From assembly GCA_947462115.1 (NCBI GenBank), contig CANHON010000205.1:1-8119 (forward strand): a stretch of 8,119 nt of DNA. Direction: 5' to 3'. How positions within the stretch are numbered: position 1 is the first letter of the stretch; the number at the start of each line of letters is the position of its first letter. Under the pieces are notes generated by a model. It was not told where the DNA came from, searched no databases, and saw nothing but the letters and a program-made list of their open reading frames with translations. Below are positions 1 to 5,915 of this stretch, one piece after another. This stretch comes from Deltaproteobacteria bacterium. GTDB taxonomy: Bacteria > Myxococcota_A > UBA796 > UBA2385. Made by a program: the position numbers and the translations under genes.

Positions 1-1247
1 GGCAGCCGGCTGCGCGGGCCGGGCTCGGCGGGGCCGGAGAAGGGGCGGGGCTCCATGGGCTGCGCGGCCTCCAGCGCCCAGGCCTGCTCCGGGCGGTGGC
101 GGTCGCGCAGGCGGGGCATGCCCACCGAGCCGGGCCCCATCGCGTCGAGCAGGGCCGCTACCACGTCGGCGGTGGCCTCGCCGCCCCGGTGCGGGTCGAG
201 GAGGTCGGCTTGGCGGCCGGCGAAGGGCTGGGGCTCGGGCAGCTCGACCGACAGGCGCTCTGCGGGGGCCAGGAGCTGGAAGCGCTCCATGCGGGCGCGC
301 AGCAGGCGCAGCATGTGGCCAGGATCGCGGCTGGGTCGGCCGAGGCGGAGCTGCAGCTCTTGAACCGCGCCGTCGCTGAGGCCGAAGCGCACCACCACCG
401 CTTGGGCGGCGGCAGCGGTGGCCAGCAGGCGCATGCACAGCTCGCGCAGCAGGCCGTTGAGCACGAACAGCAGGGCGCTCTGCTCGGTGGCGGGCTCGGG
501 CAGGTCCCGGTGGGCGATGAGGGGGCCCGCCTCTGCCTGGGCGGACAGGCCGAGCGCGGGCAAGGCGCCCTGGGCCAGGGCGTGCGCGGCCACGCCTGCG
601 GCGCCCAGCCGGCCGGCCACGGCGCTGCCCGACAGCGCGGCCAGCTCGCCCACGCGCCGCAAGCCCAGGCTGGTGAGCAGCGCGAGCTCGGCCGGGGGCA
701 GGGCGAGGGCGCCGAGCGGCAGCGGGGCCAGGGCGGCCGGGCCCCCCTGGGGCGGCACCACCGCGTCGCCCTCTCCCCAGGTGGCCAGGGCCAAAGCGAC
801 GGCGGGGTCGTCGGAGATGACGATCTGGCAGCGGTGGCCGAGCTGCTCCAGCCGGCCCCGCAGCTCCGCCACCAAGCTGCGCTCGCGGGCGACCTGGGCC
901 TCGGCGCTGAGCCCGCGCGGCAGGCTGCGCCCGACCTCGGCCACCACCGCGTCCGGCGGCAGGGCGCCGACCACCGGAGAGAAGCGGGCGAGCTGCTCGG
1001 ACAAGGCGATGAGATCACTGTGCTCGCCGAGCTCGTCGAGGCGCTCGACCGCGAGGGCCGGCAGCAGCGCGCGGGCCTCGGCCACCGTCATGCCGGGCAC
1101 GACGCCGACGGCGGCCGCGGGCGGGCTGAGCGCGCAGACCCGCAGGGCGCTGCGCTCGTCGTCGGCGAGCACGACCGCGTCGTGTGCAGACCAGCCGCAG
1201 CGCTCGAGGCGGAACAGGGGGAGGTGGGCCACGATGAAGCGCATCAT
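1..1247 (-). CDS. imuB: ImuB-type Y-family DNA polymerase homologue (partial, C-terminus beyond left edge)
   Basis: Reading down from 1247 gives 415 codons with no stop before the window edge, so the protein is incomplete. ImuB is a non-catalytic Y-family polymerase that links ImuA and the error-prone polymerase DnaE2 to the sliding clamp during damage-induced mutagenesis. The order of motifs fits ImuB: N-terminal RFIVAHLPLFRLERC (3-17), the SPPAAAVGVVPGMTVAEARAL palm segment (41-61), a helix-hairpin-helix-like GLRRVGELAALSGSAV (195-210), a little-finger region, and RDRHRPEQAW (381-390), which matches the DSHRPERAW-like signature of ImuB. The acidic catalytic residues of active family members are not preserved: the first motif has AHL instead of D-x-D, and PPDAVVAEV (97-105) stands where SIDEAYLDV would be, without its Glu. 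GRQADLLD (344-351) sits where ImuB proteins carry the clamp-binding QLxLF motif. An in-frame TAG at 1259-1257 forbids an upstream extension. The ATG at 1247 or the adjacent one at 1244 must be the start, though neither has a good Shine-Dalgarno sequence. No imuA precedes it. Confidence 0.88.
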   Translation of the reverse strand, partial: MMRFIVAHLPLFRLERCGWSAHDAVVLADDERSALRVCALSPPAAAVGVVPGMTVAEARALLPALAVERLDELGEHSDLIALSEQLARFSPVVGALPPDAVVAEVGRSLPRGLSAEAQVARERSLVAELRGRLEQLGHRCQIVISDDPAVALALATWGEGDAVVPPQGGPAALAPLPLGALALPPAELALLTSLGLRRVGELAALSGSAVAGRLGAAGVAAHALAQGALPALGLSAQAEAGPLIAHRDLPEPATEQSALLFVLNGLLRELCMRLLATAAAAQAVVVRFGLSDGAVQELQLRLGRPSRDPGHMLRLLRARMERFQLLAPAERLSVELPEPQPFAGRQADLLDPHRGGEATADVVAALLDAMGPGSVGMPRLRDRHRPEQAWALEAAQPMEPRPFSGPAEPGPRSRL

Positions 1248-1274
1248 GGCGCCCGACTAACTGAACCCCTTATC

Positions 1275-1294
1275 CCCTGCAAGTCTGTGCAGGG
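1275..1294. repeat. 7-bp perfect inverted repeat ahead of imuB
   Basis: CCCTGCA and TGCAGGG face each other across a 6-base spacer, 28 bases upstream of the imuB ATG. As RNA it would form a short GC-rich hairpin. There is no T-tract after it on the minus strand, so it is not a standard intrinsic terminator for the upstream peptidase gene. It could be an operator or a leader hairpin, or chance in GC-rich DNA. Confidence 0.3.
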
Positions 1295-1362
1295 TGGGTG
1301 GGGGTGAGTCTGCGGACTTTGTCTGGATTGGCGTGGTGGAGGGGGCATCTGCTGCGTGCTCC

Positions 1363-1377
1363 GCTGAACGGATCAGC
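1363..1377 (-). promoter_or_regulatory. Candidate LexA-like palindrome upstream of imuB
   Basis: On the minus strand the sequence is GCTGATCCGTTCAGC, with perfect 5-base arms GCTGA/TCAGC. It overlaps the stop codon of the peptidase gene and lies 115 bases before the imuB start. The right half GTTCAGC equals the conserved end of the delta-proteobacterial LexA box as I recall it (CTRHAMRYBYGTTCAGS); the left half matches only partly. A second isolated GTTCAG half-site lies at 1261-1266. imuB genes are commonly under SOS control, which makes the position sensible, but the match is imperfect and binding is inference. Confidence 0.25.
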
Positions 1378-2206
1378 CCTCACACGGGCCCGGCGGCGCC
1401 TCGCCCTCGGGCGGGCTGCACCAGAATGTCTCCGGCTGGGAGCGCGGCCCGGCGAAGGGGTCCACCACCTGGCCGCTCGGGTCTTCGAGCTGAAAGTGCA
1501 GGTGGGGCATCGACGAGAAGCCGCTGCTGCCGACCAATCCCAGCGTGTGCCCCGCCGAGACCGCCTCGCCGATGGCCACCGCAACCGAGCCCTGCTTGAG
1601 GTGCCAATAGCGGGTGGTCCAGGCGGTGCCATCCTCGGCCTCATGCTCCAGAATGACGTGGTTGGCGATCATCGGGTGCCCGTCACAGTCGACGCTCCCG
1701 GTCTCGGCCGAGGCGTGGCAGCGGTCGTAGTGCCCGTCTTCGGTGGCGATCACCACGCCGTCCGCCGCGGCGATGACCGGCTGGGAGCCCGCGTCCATGG
1801 CCGAGAAACCGCCGGTGAGGATGATGTCGGTGCCCCCGTGCTCGTCGTAGCAGTGGGGGAAGGCCCGGTCGTGGTGGTCGGCGCAGGTGAGGCGGCCGAG
1901 GGGGGTGTCGGGCTGCACCTCGGGGTCGTGATCGACGCCGATCACGCTGCCGAAGGCGCTGGGCTCCGCCACTGGCCAAGCCAGCGACAGGGGCCCGCGC
2001 AGGACCGGGTCGGGGCCCGCCTCGCCCGCGGCCGAGTCCAGCGCGCCGGCGTCGTCGCCCGCGGCGGGGCCAGCGTCCAGCGCTTTGGGCCGATCGGTGG
2101 TTTGGCAGGCCGTCGCGCCGCACAACAGGGCGGCGGCCCACCGGCGCTGGGCGGCGCGGACTCGGCGGGGCTCAGCCACGGTGCTTGGCCCACGGTGCTT
2201 AGCCAC
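1373..2206 (-). CDS. M23 (LytM-type) zinc metallopeptidase, putative lipoprotein
   Basis: This 277-residue protein should cleave, or bind and regulate cleavage of, peptidoglycan cross-links in the periplasm or at the outer membrane. Basic residues (14-22), a hydrophobic stretch (23-33) and a weak lipobox ATAC with Cys34 suggest a lipoprotein signal. An Ala/Gly/Asp-rich low-complexity linker (38-69) follows, then the LytM domain (about 75-255). All zinc and catalytic positions are visible: HGGTD (His123, Asp127), His202 in YWHL, and HLH (His235, His237), so it should be active. Six further Cys (108, 119, 163, 174, 263, 275) suggest disulfides; the 163-174 pair lies in an insertion inside the domain. 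The GTG start at 2206 has AAGGA 8 bases upstream and overlaps the end of the hydrolase gene by 8 bases. A second in-frame GTG at 2179 gives a shorter and more typical signal peptide. Regulation is probably shared with the two upstream genes. Confidence 0.88.
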   Translation of the reverse strand: MAKHRGPSTVAEPRRVRAAQRRWAAALLCGATACQTTDRPKALDAGPAAGDDAGALDSAAGEAGPDPVLRGPLSLAWPVAEPSAFGSVIGVDHDPEVQPDTPLGRLTCADHHDRAFPHCYDEHGGTDIILTGGFSAMDAGSQPVIAAADGVVIATEDGHYDRCHASAETGSVDCDGHPMIANHVILEHEAEDGTAWTTRYWHLKQGSVAVAIGEAVSAGHTLGLVGSSGFSSMPHLHFQLEDPSGQVVDPFAGPRSQPETFWCSPPEGEAPPGPCEG

Positions 2207-2212
2207 GGTGCT
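2176..2212. repeat. Three near-tandem CCACGGTGCT copies at a gene junction
   Basis: The 10-mer CCACGGTGCT occurs at 2176-2185, 2190-2199 and 2203-2212, with periods of 14 and 13 bases. On the coding (minus) strand it reads AGCACCGTGG. The array spans the end of the hydrolase gene and the first codons of the peptidase gene. The first and third copies (in transcription order) carry the two in-frame GTG codons that could start the peptidase. It is probably a local slippage duplication that doubled the start region. Confidence 0.75.
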
Positions 2213-3011
2213 GGTCCTTGTGGGCGCGCAGCGCGGTGATCACGTCGAGCACGGGGCTGGGCTGGGGCAGGCCCAGGGCCGCCGCCACTGCTGGCTCGCC
2301 GGCCCGAAAGTACAGGTTGTGGCGGCGCTCCGCCCCGATGGTCCCCGGTACGGTGGGGAGCCCGGCGGCGCGGCGGTCGAGGGCCGCGGCTTCGGCCTCT
2401 TGCAGGCCCACGTCGTCGGGGAGCAGGCTCCGGGCCCAGCGGAGGTTCGCCAGGGTGTACTCGTGGGCGCAGAAGAAGCGGGCCGCGTCCGGAAGCGCGG
2501 CGAGGCGGCCGAGGGTGGCGGTGAGCTGCGCCGGGCTGCCCTCGAACAGCCGACCGCAGCCGCCGACGAACAGCGCGTCCCCGGGGAACAGCAGCCCGAG
2601 CGCCGGCAGCCACCAGCCGATGTGGGCCCGGGTGTGGGCCGACAGGTCGAGCACCTCGAGCCCCCAGGGGCCGTGCGTTCGGCGATCTCCCGGCGCAACG
2701 GCGCGGTCGAGGCCCGGCAAGCGCCCGGCGTCGGCGCCGCAGCCGAAGATCGGCGCCCCGGTCGCCGCCTGCAGCCCCAGGTTGCCTCCGACGTGATCGG
2801 GGTGGTGGTGCGTGTTCAGCACCCCATCGAGCCGCCAGGCGCGGGCGGCGAGGCGCTCCAGCACCGGCGGGGCCTCGGGGGCATCGACCACCAGGGTGCT
2901 CCCGCTCGGGCGGTGGTGGAGCAGCCAGGCGTAGTTGTCCGACCAGATGGGGAGCCCCTCGATGATCACGTCGTCGTTGACGTTAATCTCGAAGAATGGC
3001 TGCGCGCTCAC
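2199..3011 (-). CDS. gloB: Glyoxalase II-type hydroxyacylglutathione hydrolase
   Basis: This metallo-beta-lactamase-fold enzyme hydrolyses S-lactoylglutathione to lactate and glutathione, the second step of methylglyoxal detoxification in the cytoplasm. All binuclear metal ligands of the family are visible: THHHPDH (67-73; His68, His70, Asp72, His73), His126 in AHTRAHIG, bridging Asp145 in FPGDALF, and His183 in CAHEYT. The substrate-contact region GGCGRLFEG (150-158) has Arg where the human enzyme has Lys. The C-terminal RAHKD (262-266) matches the R-x-x-K glutathione-binding pair, which favours true glyoxalase II over a generic MBL hydrolase. At 270 residues the length is normal, with about 15 extra residues before the usual LPxxSDNY start region. 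The GTG start at 3011 has GGGGAG 6 bases upstream and shares GTGA with the stop of the preceding gene, so translation is probably coupled. No glyoxalase I is in the window. Why it sits between two surface-protein genes is unclear. Confidence 0.92.
   Translation of the reverse strand: MSAQPFFEINVNDDVIIEGLPIWSDNYAWLLHHRPSGSTLVVDAPEAPPVLERLAARAWRLDGVLNTHHHPDHVGGNLGLQAATGAPIFGCGADAGRLPGLDRAVAPGDRRTHGPWGLEVLDLSAHTRAHIGWWLPALGLLFPGDALFVGGCGRLFEGSPAQLTATLGRLAALPDAARFFCAHEYTLANLRWARSLLPDDVGLQEAEAAALDRRAAGLPTVPGTIGAERRHNLYFRAGEPAVAAALGLPQPSPVLDVITALRAHKDQHRG
2215..2219 (-). promoter_or_regulatory. Ribosome binding site of the M23 peptidase gene
   Basis: AAGGA on the minus strand lies 8 bases before the GTG at 2206, inside the last codons of the hydrolase gene. 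It favours this start over the in-frame GTG at 2179. Confidence 0.5.
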
Positions 3012-5167
3012 CCGCCGCTCCCCGGGCAGTCGGGCGCGACGATCAGCAGCTCGTTGTTCGCCTCATCGCACTCGGGCTGGAACTGGACGCCCTGGTCGTC
3101 ATCGGCCACCACCACGAGGTCTTGGCCGGCGTAGCCCACCCAGTCCACCGCGATGCGCAGGAGCGCGCTGGTCTCGCCGGGGCCGACGAAGTCGTCGGTC
3201 ATGACGCTGGTTCGGAAGGTTCGGTAGCCAGACACGTCCTGGGCGTAGACCGACACCGGGATGCCGGGCCGCAGGGCGCCGGGGCCGCCGTTGCCGACCC
3301 GCACCGTGACGATCAGGCGGTCCTGGTCGCACTCGTCGAGGCAGACGTCGGCGAGGGCCACCACGTCGGCGGCCTCGCCGGCGGTGCTCGGCAGCAGGCT
3401 GCCGCTGCGGAAGGTGTTGTAGGCCGGCCAGTTCGGCGGGGCCGCCCGGGGCACGCTCAGGTCGTCGTTGATGTTGGTGATCGAGTAGGCGTGCTGGTTC
3501 CAGAGCGAGCGGGCCGGCATCCAGTCGCCGTCGCGGCTGCCGAGCACCCACAGGCCGGTCTTGTTCTCCGCGCTGTGCCCGCCGCCGTTGGGGATGATGA
3601 TCTCCGCCTCGTCGTCGCCGTCGACGTCGGCCACGGTGGGCAGCTCGTGGAGGGTGCGGCTGGCGTGCCGGTCGGAGCTGAACCGCACCTCGCCGGTCGC
3701 CCCGTCGAAAATCCACAGCTGGGTCTCGTCGGCGTAGACCACCTCCAGCTGGCCGTCGCCTTCGAAGTCGTAGGCCGAAGAGCCCGTGACGGCGCTGCTC
3801 TCGTCGGTGACCGGCATGGCCCAGACGATGTCGCCGCTGGCCTCGTAGACCGCGTAGACGCTGCCCGTGGGGATGCCGATCTCCGGATCGCCGTCCTGGT
3901 CGAAGTCTCCGACCGTGGGCATGCCGCCGTTGCCGTCGCCGGCCAGCGCGAAGACCGCGGTCTCGGTGCAGTTGTGGTCGAAGACGCGGCCGGTGGTGTC
4001 TCCGACGCTGATGACCTCGCCCACCCCGTCGCCGTTGAAGTCGGCGACGGCGACGAATCCGTCCAGCTCGTCATCTTCGAAGTCGCAGCGGGTCTCGCCG
4101 CTGAACTCGTAGATGGTGCGGCCGGTGAGGATCTCCAGGAGGCCGTCGCCCTCGAGATCGGCGGGCACGGCGTGGTAGCCGACCTCGGGGTGCCAGTTGT
4201 AGGCGCCCTTGCCTTGGTCGCCGACGTGCAGCACCTCGCCGCTGGCGCCGGCGTAGATGACGTCGCCGATGACCACCTCGACCTCGCCGTCGCCCTCGAG
4301 ATCGGCGATGGCCGGGGCGTGTCCGCCGCAGGTGAGGGCCGCGCCCATCGAGATCCACACGAGGCTTCCGTCCACCCCGAAGGCCGCGGCGAAGCAGGGC
4401 TGGGGCTCGGCGGGCGGCGGGCTCAGGCCGGGCGAGACCGGCACGTCCTCTTCGGTGGTGCCGCCGTCGGGCCCGGGCGGGGAGATTGAGTCTGCGCCCT
4501 CCGCGGGGCCCGGCATGGCCTCGACGATGATGACGATCTCGGGCTCGCCGTTGTTGTCGAGGTCGGCCACCGCGGCGTTGGAGTAGCGGTAGGGGTAGAC
4601 TTGGTAATTCTCGTCGGCCACCACCACGTCGACCCGCTGGGTGGCGGCGCCCGAGCCGGTGCCGTCGCCCGGGAGCCAGCGCAGGATGCCCCGCTTGGTC
4701 TGGCGTTGGCCCTCATCGTCGGTCACCACGATGATGTCGGGGATGTCGAGGGCGTTGACCGCGCCGTCGCCGTTGTCGTCGGTGAGCTGGGCGACCAAGG
4801 GCGCCATCAAGATCTGGCTGTATTCGCCGTAGCTGGAGAAGCGGGGCAGCTCCCACTCCAGCTCGGCGTTGAGCGCGCCCTCCACCACGTCGATCCCGCA
4901 GCTCTCATCGATCAGCACGCTGTCGGCGATGTCCGCCCCGCCGAGGCAGCCCTCGTCGGGCGTGCTGATGCCGGAGGACTCGGGGGCGGGCAGCTCCGCG
5001 GCCTCCAGCTCACCGGCCTCGTTGGGCTCGGGCTTGGCGCTGATGTCGTAGTCGGTGGCGCAGGCCGCGGCGGCCAAGCCGGGGCCCAACCACAGCGAAC
5101 GAGCGGCGCGCCGGCGCGGCGATCCAGGGCGGTCTGTGGGACAGGACATCGAGCGGCTGGGGGTCAT
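3008..5167 (-). CDS. FG-GAP/VCBS-repeat lipoprotein with CARDB-like C-terminal domain
   Basis: This 719-residue protein is probably a surface or periplasmic calcium-binding beta-propeller adhesin or scaffold. Arg-rich residues 18-23, a short hydrophobic run and AAAC with Cys36 form a weak lipoprotein signal, followed by an acidic Pro/Glu-rich linker (45-70). Residues 130-141 form a complete EF-hand/dockerin-like loop (Asp130, Asn132, Asp134, Gly135, Asp141). FG-GAP/VCBS calcium motifs follow at about 201-213, 288-300, 337-347, 375-386, 420-430, 466-477 and 513-524, fitting a roughly seven-bladed propeller. A conserved block WMPARSLWNQHAYSITNIND (549-568) leads to a CARDB/Ig-like domain (about 601-712) ending in ECDEANNELLIV. 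This architecture is familiar from Myxococcota proteins of unknown role. Ten Cys after the lipobox (74, 90, 258, 280, 361, 400, 609, 613, 700, 714) suggest disulfides and export. The ATG at 5167 has GGAGG 4 bases upstream; Met7 is an alternative. It heads a three-gene overlapping operon. Confidence 0.9.
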   Translation of the reverse strand: MTPSRSMSCPTDRPGSPRRRAARSLWLGPGLAAAACATDYDISAKPEPNEAGELEAAELPAPESSGISTPDEGCLGGADIADSVLIDESCGIDVVEGALNAELEWELPRFSSYGEYSQILMAPLVAQLTDDNGDGAVNALDIPDIIVVTDDEGQRQTKRGILRWLPGDGTGSGAATQRVDVVVADENYQVYPYRYSNAAVADLDNNGEPEIVIIVEAMPGPAEGADSISPPGPDGGTTEEDVPVSPGLSPPPAEPQPCFAAAFGVDGSLVWISMGAALTCGGHAPAIADLEGDGEVEVVIGDVIYAGASGEVLHVGDQGKGAYNWHPEVGYHAVPADLEGDGLLEILTGRTIYEFSGETRCDFEDDELDGFVAVADFNGDGVGEVISVGDTTGRVFDHNCTETAVFALAGDGNGGMPTVGDFDQDGDPEIGIPTGSVYAVYEASGDIVWAMPVTDESSAVTGSSAYDFEGDGQLEVVYADETQLWIFDGATGEVRFSSDRHASRTLHELPTVADVDGDDEAEIIIPNGGGHSAENKTGLWVLGSRDGDWMPARSLWNQHAYSITNINDDLSVPRAAPPNWPAYNTFRSGSLLPSTAGEAADVVALADVCLDECDQDRLIVTVRVGNGGPGALRPGIPVSVYAQDVSGYRTFRTSVMTDDFVGPGETSALLRIAVDWVGYAGQDLVVVADDDQGVQFQPECDEANNELLIVAPDCPGSGG
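3018..3023 (-). promoter_or_regulatory. Ribosome binding site of the gloB-like gene
   Basis: GGGGAG on the minus strand lies 6 bases before the GTG at 3011, within the last codons of the FG-GAP gene. It supports the GTG start that overlaps the upstream TGA as GTGA. Confidence 0.55.
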
Positions 5168-5171
5168 CGCG

Positions 5172-5176
5172 CCTCC
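5172..5176 (-). promoter_or_regulatory. Ribosome binding site of the FG-GAP lipoprotein gene
   Basis: GGAGG on the minus strand lies 4 bases before the ATG at 5167, a close but usable spacing. It favours Met1 over the in-frame Met7 at 5149. A weak -10-like TAGAGT on the minus strand lies just upstream (5182-5187), with no convincing -35. Confidence 0.55.
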
Positions 5177-5223
5177 GAACGCACTCTAGCGCAGCGGCGG
5201 GGGGCTTGGCCCCGCGCCTTGGC

Positions 5224-5229
5224 TTGACA
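5224..5229 (+). promoter_or_regulatory. TTGACA hexamer, possible -35 element
   Basis: A perfect sigma-70-type TTGACA lies 52 bases before the ATG at 5281 in the divergent intergenic region. No good -10 follows at 16-18 bases; the candidate hexamer overlaps the right arm of the inverted repeat at 5239-5252. It is a plausible promoter for the plus-strand pair but unproven. Confidence 0.25.
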
Positions 5230-5238
5230 GGGCCTCGA

Positions 5239-5252
5239 ACCGTGCACACGGT
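5239..5252. promoter_or_regulatory. Perfect inverted repeat, candidate operator
   Basis: ACCGTG and CACGGT are separated by 2 bases, 10 bases downstream of the TTGACA and about 72 bases upstream of the minus-strand FG-GAP start. The position suits a repressor or activator site controlling one or both divergent units. No regulator gene is in the window and no known operator is recognised. Confidence 0.3.
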
Positions 5253-5268
5253 GGGGCCGCCGGCGAAA

Positions 5269-5273
5269 AGGGA
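5269..5273 (+). promoter_or_regulatory. Ribosome binding site deciding the start at 5281
   Basis: AGGGA lies 7 bases before the ATG at 5281. The frame stays open upstream to a TTG at 5206, but that codon has no Shine-Dalgarno sequence and would put the TTGACA and the inverted repeat inside the gene. The ATG is preferred. Confidence 0.55.
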
Positions 5274-5280
5274 CGGGCAC

Positions 5281-5877
5281 ATGCAGTTCATTCAGCAGAT
5301 CCTCGGGCTCATGGTGGACGCGCTGCGGGGCGTTTTGGGCTACTTCGGCCTGAGCATGCCGAGCTGGGGGCTCCCGGCCCTGGCGCTGCTGCTCGTCGTG
5401 GCGATGGGCCCGCGGCTGCTCCAGAACGTGCACCTGAGCCAAGCGCGGTCGGCGCTGGGCCGCAGCCGGGTGGCCGAAGGGGAGGCGCGGCGCGCGCTCG
5501 AGGACCGGGCCTTTGAGCGCGTGCACGCCGATCGCAACGGCCTCGAGATCGTGGCCATCGAGGCGGTGGGCCTGGGGCGTCGGGCGCTGGGCGAGCGCTG
5601 CCTCGCCCGCATGACCGAGCTCGGGGCGGCGCCGGCCTCGCTCTCCCGGGTGCGTCGGGCGCTGCAGCCGCCGGAGAAGCTCCCTGCCAATGCCCTCGCC
5701 GCCGCTGTTCTGGTGGATGGACTGCTGGAGCGTGGCCTGGAGGCCGAGGCGCGGGCGCGGCTCGCGGCAGCCCAGGCCCGCTGGCCCCAGGACCTCACCT
5801 TGGCGGCGGTCGCGGCGCGGCTCGCGGCTGCGGCGCCCCCGGCTGGGCCCGAGGGCGCGGCCGAGGCCCAGAGCTGA
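5281..5877 (+). CDS. Small membrane-anchored helical/TPR-like protein of unknown function
   Basis: I do not recognise a named family for this 198-residue protein. The N-terminus has an amphipathic or hydrophobic helix (about 3-24) and a clear transmembrane segment (about 29-43, LPALALLLVVAMG) followed by basic residues. The rest is predicted almost entirely helical. Residues 137-182 contain LLERGLEAEARARLAAAQARWP (split by eye into two helices, 148-169), a typical TPR-like pattern in which a short helix pair ends with a WP turn; residues 80-115 could form an earlier divergent repeat. The tail (185-198) is Ala/Pro/Glu-rich and probably disordered. The ATG is chosen because of its Shine-Dalgarno sequence. 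Its TGA overlaps the candidate CTG start of the glycosyltransferase gene, and both proteins have TPR-like repeats at a membrane, so a joint complex is a reasonable inference. It may be a scaffold or recruitment subunit, with no catalytic motif visible. Confidence 0.8.
   Translation: MQFIQQILGLMVDALRGVLGYFGLSMPSWGLPALALLLVVAMGPRLLQNVHLSQARSALGRSRVAEGEARRALEDRAFERVHADRNGLEIVAIEAVGLGRRALGERCLARMTELGAAPASLSRVRRALQPPEKLPANALAAAVLVDGLLERGLEAEARARLAAAQARWPQDLTLAAVAARLAAAAPPAGPEGAAEAQS
5863..5866 (+). promoter_or_regulatory. Possible ribosome binding site for a CTG start at 5874
   Basis: GAGG lies 7 bases before the CTG at 5874, which is in frame with the glycosyltransferase and overlaps the preceding stop as CTGA. 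The TTG at 5916 has no comparable upstream motif. Confidence 0.35.
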
Positions 5878-5915
5878 GCCCCAACCGCCCGGCGCCTGCC
5901 CGCTGGCCCCTCGCC

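Noticed and set aside
158..1018. A 286-codon minus-strand frame inside imuB
   Set aside because: It is a different frame, rich in Pro, Arg, Ser and Cys, overlapping the convincing ImuB frame, and shows no family signature.
96..1307. A 403-codon open frame on the plus strand
   Set aside because: It is the antisense shadow of imuB; the product is Gly/Gln/Ala-rich with no recognisable domain, whereas the minus-strand frame has clear ImuB motifs.
1298..3134. Two long plus-strand frames (1298-2239 and 2085-3134)
   Set aside because: They oppose the peptidase and glyoxalase II genes, which have complete metal-binding motifs; the plus-strand products show none.
2996..4489. A 497-codon plus-strand frame opposite the FG-GAP gene
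   Set aside because: Its Val/Asp/Gly-rich periodicity mirrors the repeated Asp/Gly calcium motifs on the other strand. It is a shadow of the repeats.
3008..5167. Repeated Asp/Gly-coding segments considered as a DNA repeat array
   Set aside because: The similarity is at protein level (FG-GAP calcium motifs) with varied spacing and sequence, so it is not a DNA repeat or CRISPR array.
5201..5213. GGGGC-TTG-GCCCC hairpin as a terminator
   Set aside because: It lies at the 5' side of both divergent genes, has only 5 base pairs and no T-tract, so a terminator role makes no sense here.
5206..5280. N-terminal extension of the TPR-like gene from a TTG at 5206
   Set aside because: There is no Shine-Dalgarno sequence at 5206, a good one precedes the ATG at 5281, and the extension would swallow the only promoter-like elements.
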